Source of the DNA: Oscillospiraceae bacterium
GTDB lineage: Bacteria > Bacillota > Clostridia > Oscillospirales > Oscillospiraceae
Assembly: GCA_017519975.1 (NCBI GenBank)
Contig: JAFWRM010000028.1
Location: 1 to 47,889, forward strand
Length of the DNA: 47,889 bases
Reading direction: 5' to 3'
In this document: positions 16,131 to 25,645 of the stretch, piece by piece
Position numbering within the stretch: the first letter of the stretch is position 1
Layout of the letters: each line of letters opens with the position of its first letter
Notes under the pieces: generated by a model
Database searches by the model: none
What the model was told of the DNA's origin: nothing
Seen by the model: only the letters and a program-made list of their open reading frames with translations
Position numbers and translations under genes: made by a program

Positions 16131-18428
16131 TTACTCAGCGTTCAGGAAATAGATGTCCGCCGCATCCTTGATGTAGTAGGCGCTGTAATCGTCATACATG
16201 GAAGGATCGATGGTCATGTTGTAAGAATAGTCGTACTGAGCGGAGTTGAAGCCGGTAGCAAAGTTGAACACGCAGTACAGGGGGCTTCCGCTGTAGTAAC
16301 CGTAGACAGCCATCTGATACAGCTCGTCCAGCATGGGAGCGAAATCACCGAAGGTGGACTGCACATTGAAGCCGGCAGCCTTGATGTTGTCAGCCTCCTG
16401 CAGGCCGGTGACGAGCAGATCGGAGAAGACGTTATCAACGGTACCGTACCAGTTCAGGACCAGCGGCATGTAGTAATCGTCGCCGACCTTCTCGGTCTTG
16501 TACGCGTTGTCAACGCTGTGGTAGTTGATGTCGTTCTCGGTAGCGAACTCAGCGGGGATCTTCTTGTAGCGCACGCCCTCGGTGTACTCGCCGCCCTCGG
16601 CGTTGTACACCCAGCCGCCCTCTTCGAGGACAGCGATGGCGGAGTCAACGGAGGTATCGTAGGCGTTCAGCAGCATGCCGTTGGCCATGGCCTCCTTGTA
16701 CATCCAGGCGCCGGTGTAGTAAGGGCCGTCCACAACACCGCCGTAGCCGCCGGTGAAGTCCTTGGCGAAGGTCGCGCGGTCCATGCAGTAGGCGATGGCC
16801 TGACGCACTTCGGTGAACTGGACCGGGCCGTAGTCGGCACGGAAGCCCAGCTTGCCGTAGCCGGCGCGGCTGTAGTGGGTGTAAACGAAGCCGCCGTTGG
16901 ATTCATCCGCCAGCTTGATGGCTTCGTTGGTCTCGTCGCCGCCGGTGATGGCAGCCAGAACGTCAACGCCGCCGGACTTCAGGTCCTCCAGCTGGGTCTC
17001 GGAGATGATCTTCTTGTAGATGACCGTCTCGATCTGGGGCTTGGTGCCTTCGTAGTTGCCCTTGAACTCGGGGTTGACCTTCAGAATGGCAGACTTGTCG
17101 GAAGCGTCAAAGCTGCTGACGAAGTAGGGGCCGGAGCAGGGCAGGCTCTCGTCGGTGTTCCAGGCGTTGGCCGTCATGACAGCGGCCATCTTGTAGCTGT
17201 CGCCGTCCTTGGCGTAGAACTCGTCGGTCCAGTAAACGCCTTCGCCGTCATCCTGCAGATCGCAGCCGGGGTTCCATACGTTCTGATGATACGGAGTGAA
17301 GCCCGCGTAGATGATGGAATAGAAGTAGGGCAGGTAGTCGGGAGAAATGGTGATGGAGAACTCATAGTCGCCCAGCAGACGCAGGCCGGTCATGATCTTG
17401 CTCGCGCCGTCACCGTCGTTGGTCCCGTCGTAGGCCGCATACTCTTTGTAGCCGACAGCCTGCATAAGGATCATGTGATCCTTGCCGGCAGCCTCAGTGG
17501 CTACGGGCGTGGAGAAAGCCATGGGGAAGTACAGGTAGTTCTTCGCGGTCACGGGGGAGCCGTCGGAGAACTTCAGATCGTCGTAGATCTCGATATCGTA
17601 GGTCTTGCTGCCGTCCTCGTTCTCGACTTCGGTCAGGTTCTTCACGACCGTGGGGTTGACGACGAAGCCGCCTTCCTTGGTGGTGGAGACCGTCTCAAGG
17701 CCGTTGATAAGGTTGGAGACATCGTTGTCGGATGCGCCGGGGTTGCTGGCGCCGAACGTGGCATAACGGAACTTGCCGCTCAGGTCGGTGCTGTTGCCCA
17801 GGATGAAGCTTCCGTCAGCCTTCTCGCTGGTCCAGTCGATCAGCGCAGCGGCGGGGCTCCAGAAGGGGTTCGTGGGATGCTCTTCCACGCCCTTGATGGC
17901 GGAGTTGTAAACGTCATAGTACTCGTTGGAGTACAGCGGGATCTCAGGAAGCAGATAGTTCCAGCGGGTGATGTAGTACTTCCACCACTCGGCGTAGACA
18001 TCGTCTTCGGTCTCATAGCTGGTGCCCTCGGTGGAGGTGTTGTACACCATGGCCATGGTCAGGAAGTCGAGGCCCAGCTCGTACTCGGTGCCGTCGAAGG
18101 TGGCGTAGGCCAGACCGGTCTCAGGATCTTCCGTCACGTCCGCGATGGACACGCCCTTGCCGTACTTTTCATACAGCGAGATATAATCCCCATCCTCGCC
18201 GTAGGTCAGACCGGCAATAGACTGTGCGCCCGTGGGAACGTAAGCGGCCTCCTCAGGCTGCTCAGGCTCTTCCGGCTGCTCATCAGCTGGGGTCGTGTCA
18301 GGCGTGGTGTCCGCCGGAGTCGTGTCTGCCGGAGCAGGCTCTTCCTGCTTGGAACCGCAGGCGGCAACGGACAGAAGCATGACAAGAACCAGCACGAGAG
18401 ACAGGATCTTGATCAGTTTCTTGCTCAT
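16131..18428 (-). CDS. oppA: Oligopeptide ABC transporter substrate-binding lipoprotein OppA
   Basis: 765 residues; family 5 solute-binding proteins are usually 530-650, so it is long. A lipoprotein signal (hydrophobic residues 8-20, then SVAAC with Cys24) leads to membrane anchoring outside the cell. A linker of Pro/Thr/Asp/Glu repeats follows (about residues 25-60), probably a flexible stalk. The body has family 5 features (TYDIEIYDDLKFSDGSPVTA, CSGPYFV, EVRQAIAYCMDRATFA). The start at 18428 has AGGAGG 7 nt upstream; a longer reading from 18458 would put that site inside the gene. It captures the substrate, presumably peptides, and delivers it to OppBC. Confidence 0.92.
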   Translation of the reverse strand: MSKKLIKILSLVLVLVMLLSVAACGSKQEEPAPADTTPADTTPDTTPADEQPEEPEQPEEAAYVPTGAQSIAGLTYGEDGDYISLYEKYGKGVSIADVTEDPETGLAYATFDGTEYELGLDFLTMAMVYNTSTEGTSYETEDDVYAEWWKYYITRWNYLLPEIPLYSNEYYDVYNSAIKGVEEHPTNPFWSPAAALIDWTSEKADGSFILGNSTDLSGKFRYATFGASNPGASDNDVSNLINGLETVSTTKEGGFVVNPTVVKNLTEVENEDGSKTYDIEIYDDLKFSDGSPVTAKNYLYFPMAFSTPVATEAAGKDHMILMQAVGYKEYAAYDGTNDGDGASKIMTGLRLLGDYEFSITISPDYLPYFYSIIYAGFTPYHQNVWNPGCDLQDDGEGVYWTDEFYAKDGDSYKMAAVMTANAWNTDESLPCSGPYFVSSFDASDKSAILKVNPEFKGNYEGTKPQIETVIYKKIISETQLEDLKSGGVDVLAAITGGDETNEAIKLADESNGGFVYTHYSRAGYGKLGFRADYGPVQFTEVRQAIAYCMDRATFAKDFTGGYGGVVDGPYYTGAWMYKEAMANGMLLNAYDTSVDSAIAVLEEGGWVYNAEGGEYTEGVRYKKIPAEFATENDINYHSVDNAYKTEKVGDDYYMPLVLNWYGTVDNVFSDLLVTGLQEADNIKAAGFNVQSTFGDFAPMLDELYQMAVYGYYSGSPLYCVFNFATGFNSAQYDYSYNMTIDPSMYDDYSAYYIKDAADIYFLNAE

Positions 18429-18552
18429 TTCTTTTCCTCCTAAAAAAAATTGAACCATTTTTCTGCTCTTCCGTCGGGAAAAGCGGCGTTTCGCGGTGCA
18501 TGGACCGTGGTCGGCCCTGGGGATTTTGAATGCCCTGCGGAACGTGTGGATT

Positions 18553-18582
18553 ATTTTATCACTTTACTGCTGTGAATATCAA
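18553..18582 (-). promoter_or_regulatory. Promoter of the opp operon
   Basis: Minus-strand TTGATA (18582-18577), an 18-nt spacer and TAAAAT (18558-18553) with a TG one base upstream (extended -10). It lies about 125 nt before oppA. The gap 18429-18866 between the divergent oppA and TPR genes holds this promoter and the one at 18727-18755; nothing else was recognised there. Confidence 0.6.
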
Positions 18583-18726
18583 GTGATTTTTCGCAAGTTT
18601 TCATTCGGATATGGGGTTTTTGACGGCGGCTGTCCGGAGGACGGCCCGCGTCTCCTCCCCTGGCACCGCTCTGCGACCCATGACGGGCGCGTGTGACCCC
18701 ATGCGGAATCCGCATCGCCGCCGCGG

Positions 18727-18755
18727 TTGACGAACGGCCCCGCGGCAGGTAAAAT
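18727..18755 (+). promoter_or_regulatory. Promoter of the TPR-dnaE-mntP unit
   Basis: TTGACG (18727-18732), a 17-nt spacer and TAAAAT (18750-18755), about 110 nt before the TPR gene start. Confidence 0.6.
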
Positions 18756-18866
18756 GGCAGGGAAGGGAAACGTCCGGCCTACCTTATTATTATGTTCTGC
18801 GCGGCGCCGCCGTGAGGGAGCCCGGACGGACAGTTATTATCATATGTTGTACGGGAGGATACGGAA

Positions 18867-19832
18867 ATGGCTTTTGACATCAGGGGTTTTTACGACAGAC
18901 TGGATGAATACTACGCGGGTTACGACAACGCCGCCACCGAGCAGTTCCTGAAGGACAGCCTGGCCGAAGCGGAGTCCTTCATGATCGTTCCCAGCCACTG
19001 CTGCCGCTGTGACGACCACATGGATCACACCGCCGAAGAACAGGTGGAGGCCATGAGCGACGAGGAGCGCCAGTGGATCCTGGAGTGCAGCGACGCCCGG
19101 GTGGCCGTTCTGAACGAGATGGCCTGCTTCTACCGCGGCATCAGCGAATTCGACCGGTGCCTGGAATGCTTCCGCGCCGTGGAGGAGGAGCTGCAGGCCC
19201 GCGGCATGGAGAACAACAGCTCCTACGCCGTCGTCGAGCTGAACATGGCCGGCGCTCTGCGGCTGATGGGACGGCTGGACGAAGCGCTGGATACGTTTAA
19301 AAAGGCGGAGGCCGTGCTGCTCGCCAGCCCCAACACCGACGACTATGAGCTGGCCGGCCTGTACAACAACACGGGTCTTGTGTATCAGGACATGGAGAAG
19401 CTGGATCTGGCGGCGGAGAATTTTGAAAAGGCCCTCACCTACCTCGTGAAGGTGCCGGACAACGACGCGGAGATCGCCACCAACCACTCCAATCTGGCCG
19501 TCACATACTACAGGCTCGGAAAAAAGGAAGAAGCCGAACGGTGCCTGGACAAGGCTCTGGCCATCTTCGAAACGCTGGACGGGGGCATGAACCCCCATTA
19601 CGCCGGCGCTCTGAACACCAAGGCAGCCGTGGCCTACCAGTCCGGGCGCTTCGAGGAAGCCGCGAAGCTGTTCGTAGCGGCCGCGGAGAAGACGAAGCAG
19701 ATCTTCGGCGAGAGCAAGGACTACGCGATCCTGTGCCGCAACGCCAGCGCCGCCTTCGCCCAGGACGGAGACAAGGCCCAGGCGGACGCCTACGCCGCGC
19801 TGGCCAAGGCCGTTACGGACCGCATCGGCTGA
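18867..19832 (+). CDS. Tetratricopeptide-repeat protein
   Basis: 321 residues, cytoplasmic, with no signal peptide or membrane helix. From about residue 85 it is made of successive TPR-like helix pairs, for example EMACFYRGISEFDRCLECF, LYNNTGLVYQDMEKLDLAAE, SNLAVTYYRLGKKEEAERCL and NTKAAVAYQSGRFEEAAKLF, roughly six units. The first 60 residues carry several cysteines (CCRCDDH). TPR arrays bind other proteins; the partner cannot be read from the sequence. Start by GGGAGG upstream. A terminator-like hairpin separates it from dnaE. Confidence 0.88.
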   Translation: MAFDIRGFYDRLDEYYAGYDNAATEQFLKDSLAEAESFMIVPSHCCRCDDHMDHTAEEQVEAMSDEERQWILECSDARVAVLNEMACFYRGISEFDRCLECFRAVEEELQARGMENNSSYAVVELNMAGALRLMGRLDEALDTFKKAEAVLLASPNTDDYELAGLYNNTGLVYQDMEKLDLAAENFEKALTYLVKVPDNDAEIATNHSNLAVTYYRLGKKEEAERCLDKALAIFETLDGGMNPHYAGALNTKAAVAYQSGRFEEAAKLFVAAAEKTKQIFGESKDYAILCRNASAAFAQDGDKAQADAYAALAKAVTDRIG

Positions 19833-19853
19833 CCCAGAAACGACACCGAACCA

Positions 19854-19880
19854 AAGGGCTGTGTTCACAGCCCTTTTTCT
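19854..19880 (+). terminator. Terminator or attenuator between TPR gene and dnaE
   Basis: A 10-bp stem AAGGGCTGTG/CACAGCCCTT (19854-19863 with 19866-19875) followed by TTTCTT. Only 33 nt remain before dnaE, too little for a full separate promoter downstream of it. Either dnaE depends on read-through or its promoter lies within the TPR gene. Confidence 0.7.
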
Positions 19881-19912
19881 TCCCCGCACTTTAAGGAAAG
19901 GAGCGTCCACCC

Positions 19913-22900
19913 ATGGCTTTCGTACACCTGCACGTTCACAGTGAATACAGCCTGCTGGACGGTGCCTGCCGCATCCGGGATCTGCCCGCCCGGGCGGCGG
20001 CGCTGGGGCAGACCGCCTGCGCGATCACCGACCACGGGGTCATGTACGGGGCCGTCGCCTTCTACAAGGCCTGCCAGGCCGCCGGGATCCGGCCCATCAT
20101 CGGGTGCGAGGTCTACGTGGCTCCCCGGACGCGCTTCGACAAGGAGCGGGAATACGACTCCGCCCGGTACCATCTGGTGCTGCTGTGCGAGAACATGACC
20201 GGCTACCGCAACCTGTGCAAGCTGGTGAGCCGGAGCTTTACCGAGGGCTTTTACACCAAGCCCCGGGTGGACCGACAGCTGCTGAGGGAATACAGCGAAG
20301 GGCTGATCGCTCTGTCCGCCTGCCTTGCCGGAGAGATCCCCCGGGCGCTGACCTCCGGAAGCTACAGCCAGGCCAAAAACGCGGCACTGGAAATGCTGGA
20401 CATTTTCGGCGAGGGAAATTTCTTCCTGGGGCTGCAGGATCACGGGCTGGAAGAGCAGCGCCGCATCGCGCCGGATCTCATCCGGCTGCACCGGGACACC
20501 GGCATTCCCCTGGTCCTGACCAACGACTGCCATTACCTGACGCGGGAGGATTCCTACGCCCAGGACGTGCTTCTGTGCATCCAGACGGGGAAGACGGTGG
20601 ACGACGCCGACCGCATGCGCTTTGAGACCTCGGAATTCTATCTGAAAAGCGAGGACGAGATGCGGGCACTGTTCCCCGAAGTTCCGGAAGCGGCGGACAA
20701 CACCGTGCGCATCGCCGACCGCTGCCGGGTAGATTTCGAGTTCGGTCACTATCACCTGCCCGAATTCTCCCTGCCGGAGGGCGTGAGCAGCGCGGCGTAT
20801 CTGCGCGAACGCTGCCTGGAAGGCTTTGCCGTGCGCTACGGAGAGGGCACGCCGGAGCTCAGGCAGCAGCTGGACTATGAACTGGACATGATCGGCCGCA
20901 TGGGCTTTACCGACTATTTCCTGATCGTGCAGGATTTCGTGATGTTCGCCAAGAACAGCGGCATCCCCGTAGGGCCCGGACGCGGCAGCGCCGCGGGCAG
21001 CATGGTATCCTACTGCCTGGGCATCACGGACATCGATCCCGTCAAATACAGCCTGTACTTCGAGCGCTTCCTGAACCCGGAGCGCGTGAGCATGCCGGAT
21101 ATCGACATGGATTTCTGCGAGCGCCGCCGCGGCGAAGTGATCGACTACGTCAAGAGAAAATACGGCGAGGATCACGTAGCCCAGATCGTTACCTTCAACA
21201 CGCTGAAGGCCAAGAACGCCGTACGCAACGTGGCCAAGGCCATGGCCCTCTCCTTCGCTGAGGAAAACGCGCTGGCCCGGGAGATCCCCAACGTTCTGAA
21301 CATCCGCCTGAGTCAGGCGGTGGAGACCAGCCGCTCCCTGCGGGAGATGATGGAGAAGGACGAACGCATCCGCCGGGTCATCCAGACAGCCATGGCGCTG
21401 GAGGACATGCCGAAGGACTCCGGCACCCACGCCGCCGGCGTGGTCATCACCAAGCGGCCGGTGAGCGATTACGTCCCCCTGACCCTGTCCAAGAAGGACG
21501 ACTCCATCGCCACCCAGTATGTGATGACGACGCTGGAGGAGCTGGGGCTGCTCAAGATGGACTTTCTCGGCCTGCGTACCCTGACCGTCATTGACGACGC
21601 GGTGAAGGCGATCCGCCGCACGGAACCCGATTTCGACATCCGCGCGGTCCCCGACGACGATCCGGCCACCTACGCCATGCTGTCGGCCGGAAAGACCATG
21701 GGCGTGTTCCAGCTGGAATCCGACGGCATCACCGGCGTGTGCACCGGCCTGCAGCCGAAGAGCATCGAAGACATCACCGCCATCATCGCCCTGTACCGCC
21801 CCGGCCCCATGGACAGCATCCCCCGCTTTCTGGAGAACAACCGCCATCCGGAAAAGATCTCCTATAAGCACCCCCTGCTGGAGCCGATCCTGCGGGTTAC
21901 CTACGGGTGCATCGTGTACCAGGAGCAGGTGCTGGACATCCTGCGCCGGCTGGGCGGCTTCTCCCTGGGTCAGGCGGACATGATCCGCCGGGCCATGAGC
22001 AAGAAAAAGCAGGCGGAGATCGTGAAGGAGCGGGAGACCTTCATCCACGGCGACGCGCAGCGCCGCATCTGCGGCGCCGTGGCCAACGGCGTGCCCGCGG
22101 ACGTGGCCGCCGCCATCTACGACGAGATCCTCGACTTTGCCAACTATGCCTTCAACAAGGCTCACGCCGTTTCCTACGCGGTGGTCTGCTATCAGACGGC
22201 CTACCTGAAATGCCACTGGCCGCGCCAGTTCATGGCTGCCCTGATGAGCAGCGTTCTGGATTCTCCGGACAAGGTGGCGGAATACACCGCCGAATGCCGT
22301 GACATGGGGATCCGTCTGCTTCCGCCGGATATCAACGAATCCGAAGACATGTTCACGGTGGCCGGGGATCACATCCGCTACGGGCTGGTGGCCGTGAAGG
22401 GCATCGGCCGCGGCCTGATCCGCGGGGTCATGAGCGAAAGGGCCACCCACGGGCCTTTTACAAGCTTTACGGATTTCTGCCGCCGCATGGACGGCGGCGA
22501 CCTGAACCGCCGCGCGGCGGAGAGCCTGATCAAGTGCGGCTGCTTCGACAGCCTCGGCGCGAACCGCCGTCAGCTGATCCAGATCTGCCAGCCGGTGCTG
22601 GACAGTCTGGCCGATCTTCGCAGGAAGAACGTGGCTGGACAGATGGATCTTTTCGGGGGCTCCGATCAGCAGGAGGGCGTGGACATCCCCCTGCCGCGGG
22701 TGGAGGAATTCAGCCGTCAGGAACTGGCGGCCATGGAGCACGAGGTCACCGGCCTGTATCTTTCCGGCCACCCCATGGACGACCGCCGTGCCTCCGCCCG
22801 AGCCGCCGGAGCCATAGCCATCGGCGGCATTCTGGCAGACCTCGCTTCCGAAAAGGGCCCCTCCCGTTTCCGGGACGACCAGACCGTTCTGCTGGCCGGG

Positions 22901-23383
22901 ATCGTGGACGCCGTCAAGACCAAGCCGACGAAGAACAACAGTCTGATGGCCTACGTGACGCTGGACGACGGCACCGGCGTCATGGAACTGCTCTGCTTCC
23001 AGCGGGTGCTGGATCAGAGCGGCGGGTACCTGGGGGAAGGCGCCGTGGTCCTTGTAAAGGGCCGCCTGTCCCTGCGCGACGACAAGGATCCCCAGCTCGT
23101 GGCGGAGTCCGTGCGGCCGCTGGAGGACGGCCCGGATCGGCCGGTCCGCGCCGAGGCTTCGCCGTCCGCCCCGCCGAAAAAGCTCTGGCTCCGTCTTCCG
23201 GGTGAGGATCATCCGGACTGCGCACGCGTTCGCCGGGTCCTTTCCATGTTCCCAGGCACTACTCCCGTGGTAGTATACTTTTCAGATACCGGCGTCAGGC
23301 GGGGCTCCCGATGCCTGATCCACGAGGCTCTGCTGAAGGAGCTTCGGGAGATCCTCGGAGACGACAGCGTCGTGCTTCGATAA
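19913..23383 (+). CDS. dnaE: DNA polymerase III alpha subunit DnaE
   Basis: 1156 residues, the usual size for DnaE1-type enzymes. The PHP domain starts at the N-terminus (MAFVHLHVHSEYSLLDG with His5, His7 and His9). The polymerase active site shows MPDIDMDFCERRRGE with Asp398 and Asp400, and the third acidic residue Asp550 in KMDFLGLRT. Helix-hairpin-helix (VKGIGRGLI) and OB-fold (LAGIVDAVKTKPTKNN, YVTLDDGTGVMEL) parts follow in the C-terminal third. It is a replicative polymerase subunit; in Clostridia it typically works beside PolC. RBS AAAGGAGC lies 8 nt before the ATG. Confidence 0.97.
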   Translation: MAFVHLHVHSEYSLLDGACRIRDLPARAAALGQTACAITDHGVMYGAVAFYKACQAAGIRPIIGCEVYVAPRTRFDKEREYDSARYHLVLLCENMTGYRNLCKLVSRSFTEGFYTKPRVDRQLLREYSEGLIALSACLAGEIPRALTSGSYSQAKNAALEMLDIFGEGNFFLGLQDHGLEEQRRIAPDLIRLHRDTGIPLVLTNDCHYLTREDSYAQDVLLCIQTGKTVDDADRMRFETSEFYLKSEDEMRALFPEVPEAADNTVRIADRCRVDFEFGHYHLPEFSLPEGVSSAAYLRERCLEGFAVRYGEGTPELRQQLDYELDMIGRMGFTDYFLIVQDFVMFAKNSGIPVGPGRGSAAGSMVSYCLGITDIDPVKYSLYFERFLNPERVSMPDIDMDFCERRRGEVIDYVKRKYGEDHVAQIVTFNTLKAKNAVRNVAKAMALSFAEENALAREIPNVLNIRLSQAVETSRSLREMMEKDERIRRVIQTAMALEDMPKDSGTHAAGVVITKRPVSDYVPLTLSKKDDSIATQYVMTTLEELGLLKMDFLGLRTLTVIDDAVKAIRRTEPDFDIRAVPDDDPATYAMLSAGKTMGVFQLESDGITGVCTGLQPKSIEDITAIIALYRPGPMDSIPRFLENNRHPEKISYKHPLLEPILRVTYGCIVYQEQVLDILRRLGGFSLGQADMIRRAMSKKKQAEIVKERETFIHGDAQRRICGAVANGVPADVAAAIYDEILDFANYAFNKAHAVSYAVVCYQTAYLKCHWPRQFMAALMSSVLDSPDKVAEYTAECRDMGIRLLPPDINESEDMFTVAGDHIRYGLVAVKGIGRGLIRGVMSERATHGPFTSFTDFCRRMDGGDLNRRAAESLIKCGCFDSLGANRRQLIQICQPVLDSLADLRRKNVAGQMDLFGGSDQQEGVDIPLPRVEEFSRQELAAMEHEVTGLYLSGHPMDDRRASARAAGAIAIGGILADLASEKGPSRFRDDQTVLLAGIVDAVKTKPTKNNSLMAYVTLDDGTGVMELLCFQRVLDQSGGYLGEGAVVLVKGRLSLRDDKDPQLVAESVRPLEDGPDRPVRAEASPSAPPKKLWLRLPGEDHPDCARVRRVLSMFPGTTPVVVYFSDTGVRRGSRCLIHEALLKELREILGDDSVVLR

Positions 23384-23400
23384 TCCTGTTTTCATCGGAT

Positions 23401-23994
23401 GTGAACACCTTGACTGTTTCCCTCACCTTTCTTCTCACCAACGTTCTGCTCGGCTTCGGCCTTGCCATGGACGCCTTCTCCGTTTCCGTTACGAACTCTC
23501 TGACGGAGACCGGCATGCGCAGGAGACGCATGGCCGCCGTCGCGGGGACGTACGCCCTGTTTCAGATCGTCATGCCTCTGATCGGGTGGGCCTGCGTACA
23601 CGCTTTCGTGGAGCACTTCCGGACGTTCCGGCGGTTCATTCCGTGGATCGCGCTGCTTCTTCTGCTTTTCATCGGCGGCAAGATGCTGTGGGAGAGTTTC
23701 CGCAGCCTGGAGGACGAAGCGCCGTCTGCCGCAGCCGTCGGGGTCGGCACCCTGCTCCTGCAGGGGATCGCCACCTCCATTGACGCCCTGTCCGTCGGCT
23801 TCACCATCGCCGACTACTCCTTTCCCTACGCGCTTCTGAGCGCGGTGATCATCGGCGCCGTCACGTTTGCCGTGTGTCTGGCGGGTCTGGCCATCGGAAA
23901 GGCGGTCGGGAAGAAGCTGGCCGGAAAGGCCGGCGTCGTCGGCGGGGTCATTCTCATAGCCATCGGGCTGAAGATCTTCTTCAGCGGCATCTGA
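23401..23994 (+). CDS. mntP: Manganese efflux pump MntP
   Basis: About 197 residues with six predicted membrane helices. The two MntP hallmarks are present: GLAMDAFSVSVTNSL in helix 1 and ATSIDALSVGFTIADY in helix 4, each with a membrane Asp thought to bind Mn2+. Family proteins of this kind export manganese and prevent its toxicity. The start is uncertain: I take GTG at 23401, but a TTG at 23410 is possible, and no strong ribosome binding site is visible. The gene begins 17 nt after dnaE and ends before a bidirectional terminator. Confidence 0.93.
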   Translation: MNTLTVSLTFLLTNVLLGFGLAMDAFSVSVTNSLTETGMRRRRMAAVAGTYALFQIVMPLIGWACVHAFVEHFRTFRRFIPWIALLLLLFIGGKMLWESFRSLEDEAPSAAAVGVGTLLLQGIATSIDALSVGFTIADYSFPYALLSAVIIGAVTFAVCLAGLAIGKAVGKKLAGKAGVVGGVILIAIGLKIFFSGI

Positions 23995-24008
23995 TCCTCC
24001 CTTCCTGT

Positions 24009-24060
24009 AAAAAAGGACTTCCGAAGCCGCCGTTCGGCGGGACTTCGGAAGTCCTTTTTT
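24009..24060. terminator. Bidirectional terminator between mntP and the ctpA-type gene
   Basis: An 18-bp perfect stem (24009-24026 with 24043-24060) whose ends are A6 and T6, so it ends transcription on both strands: mntP from the left and the protease gene from the right. Confidence 0.95.
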
Positions 24061-24083
24061 TATCGCAGATCCTGGTGCGGAGA

Positions 24084-25289
24084 TCACTCTGCCTCCCGCA
24101 GCGCCTCAAGAACGGCCTGCAGCTGATGATCCTCTTCCCGCGGCAATACGCCGTAATACACGGCGTAGTACTCCTCTTCATCCACTTCAACGGGGATATC
24201 CGGCTGGATGCCGACGCCGGCCAGGCTGGATCCGTTCGGCGTAAAGTACCGGGCGGTGGAAAGATTCACGCCGCTCCCGTCCGACAGACGGATCATCACC
24301 TGGGAATATCCCTTCCCCGTGGTCGCCTGTCCCCCGACGATGCCGCAGTCGAACTCGCGTATGGCCTCGGCGAAATATTCCGCCGCGCTGTAGGAGCTGT
24401 CGTTCACCAGCACCGCCAGCGGACACTCCACCCGGCTGGCGTCCGAGCTGGTCCTGCTCTCCGTTCCGTCGGTATACTCCATGTGAAAGATCAGGCCCTC
24501 CGGCAGCAGATAATCGAGCATCCGCGTCAGTTCCGATACGTAGCCGCCGCCGTTGAAACGCACATCCATCACCAGCGCCTCCGCCCCCTGATCCAGCAGA
24601 TCTTCCGCCGTCCGGACGAACGAGTCTCCGGTTCCGGTATAGAAGTTTTCGATGCGGATGTACCCGATCCCGTCCAGCATCTCTCCGCTGATGGCCTCCA
24701 GGGGCAGTGCCTTTCTCACCATGCTCAGGGTGAGCGTCTGCTCCCCCCGCAGGATCTCCAGGACCACTTCCGTTCCCTCTTCCCCGCGGACCAGGGCGCT
24801 TGCCTCTTCCAGCGTCATCCCCTTCAGGGACACCCCGTCCGCCGCTGTGATGAGGTCCCCCGGAAGCACGCCGGCTTCTGCCGCGCCTCCGCCCTCCTGC
24901 ACTTTGATGACCTCCAGCGGGTCGTCCTCCTCCGGTTTGCGTACCGTCACGCCGACCCCCACGTAGTTATTGGCCATCGTGACGTCGTATTCCTTCAGTT
25001 CCTCCGCGGAGATGTAGTAGCTCCAACGGTCGCCCAGCCCTTCCACCATGGCGGCTGCGCAGGCCTCCTCCACGGCGGCGGGATCCTTCTCCCCGACGAA
25101 GCGCTCGTCGATCACGCCCGACAGCTCCAGCAGCTTCGGATATTCCCGCGCAAACGCCGCGGCGTCTTCCAGCCGCGCTCTGACGGACGCCGCTGTGACG
25201 GCGGCCGAAAGAACGGCTGTCACCAGCGCCGTCAGGACGACCGCCAGCAGGACCGGATGCCGGACACGCCTTCTCTTTTCTTCCTCCAT
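24084..25289 (-). CDS. Carboxyl-terminal processing protease (S41 family, CtpA/CtpB type)
   Basis: 401 residues. After a short basic N-terminus one membrane helix spans about residues 12-34, so the protease domain lies outside. A PDZ domain follows (about 108-195, YVGVGVTVRKPEED, GGAAEAGVLPGDLITAADG). The catalytic set matches CtpB: Ser301 in NDSSYSAAE, Lys326 in TTGKGYSQ and Gln330 four residues later. Such proteases trim secreted or membrane proteins and, in spore formers, take part in sigma-factor signalling. It follows the DUF1292 gene by about 65 nt on the minus strand. Confidence 0.92.
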   Translation of the reverse strand: MEEEKRRRVRHPVLLAVVLTALVTAVLSAAVTAASVRARLEDAAAFAREYPKLLELSGVIDERFVGEKDPAAVEEACAAAMVEGLGDRWSYYISAEELKEYDVTMANNYVGVGVTVRKPEEDDPLEVIKVQEGGGAAEAGVLPGDLITAADGVSLKGMTLEEASALVRGEEGTEVVLEILRGEQTLTLSMVRKALPLEAISGEMLDGIGYIRIENFYTGTGDSFVRTAEDLLDQGAEALVMDVRFNGGGYVSELTRMLDYLLPEGLIFHMEYTDGTESRTSSDASRVECPLAVLVNDSSYSAAEYFAEAIREFDCGIVGGQATTGKGYSQVMIRLSDGSGVNLSTARYFTPNGSSLAGVGIQPDIPVEVDEEEYYAVYYGVLPREEDHQLQAVLEALREAE

Positions 25290-25354
25290 GACTGCCTCCG
25301 TAAAAAAGGCGGCCGCCGCGTATCCGGCGGCCGTCCTGTGATGTCAGGTACGCC

Positions 25355-25645
25355 TCATTCGAATTCGAACAGATCCCGGTTCCTGTCCTTGAACAGCTCG
25401 TAGATCTTCTGTACCAGGGCCTCGTTCTCCACGGGGAGAAAGCGCTGCTCCTCACCGTCCCCCTGTTCCATCTCCATGATGATCACAGTGCTGTCGTCAT
25501 CCGGAGGAAGGACGGCAATGTAGTCCTTCCCGCGGTATTCGATGATATCCAGCAGTTCAAACTGCGTCTTTGTTCCGTCTTCGTCTTCCAGCTCGATCGT
25601 TTCGATCTCTTCATCCAGATCCATGACTTCATCGTCATTCTTCAC
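25355..25645 (-). CDS. DUF1292 family protein
   Basis: 96 residues, acidic, soluble. The block IETIELEDEDGTKTQFELLD followed by YRGKDYIAVLPP and ENEALVQKIYELFKDR is the pattern of DUF1292 (YrzB-like) proteins of Firmicutes, whose function is unknown. I chose GTG at 25645, with AGGAGGA 8 nt upstream, which gives the normal length; an open reading from 25750 would add 35 Arg-rich residues out of character. It overlaps the end of the carboxypeptidase-like gene by 11 nt, so the two are coupled. Confidence 0.88.
   Translation of the reverse strand: MKNDDEVMDLDEEIETIELEDEDGTKTQFELLDIIEYRGKDYIAVLPPDDDSTVIIMEMEQGDGEEQRFLPVENEALVQKIYELFKDRNRDLFEFE

Noticed and set aside
19865-23212. Very long open frame opposite dnaE (and similar ones opposite oppC, oppA and the molybdoenzyme)
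   Set aside because: These are mirror frames of GC-rich genes; their composition is His/Ala/Gly/Val rich without any domain, and they lack ribosome binding sites.
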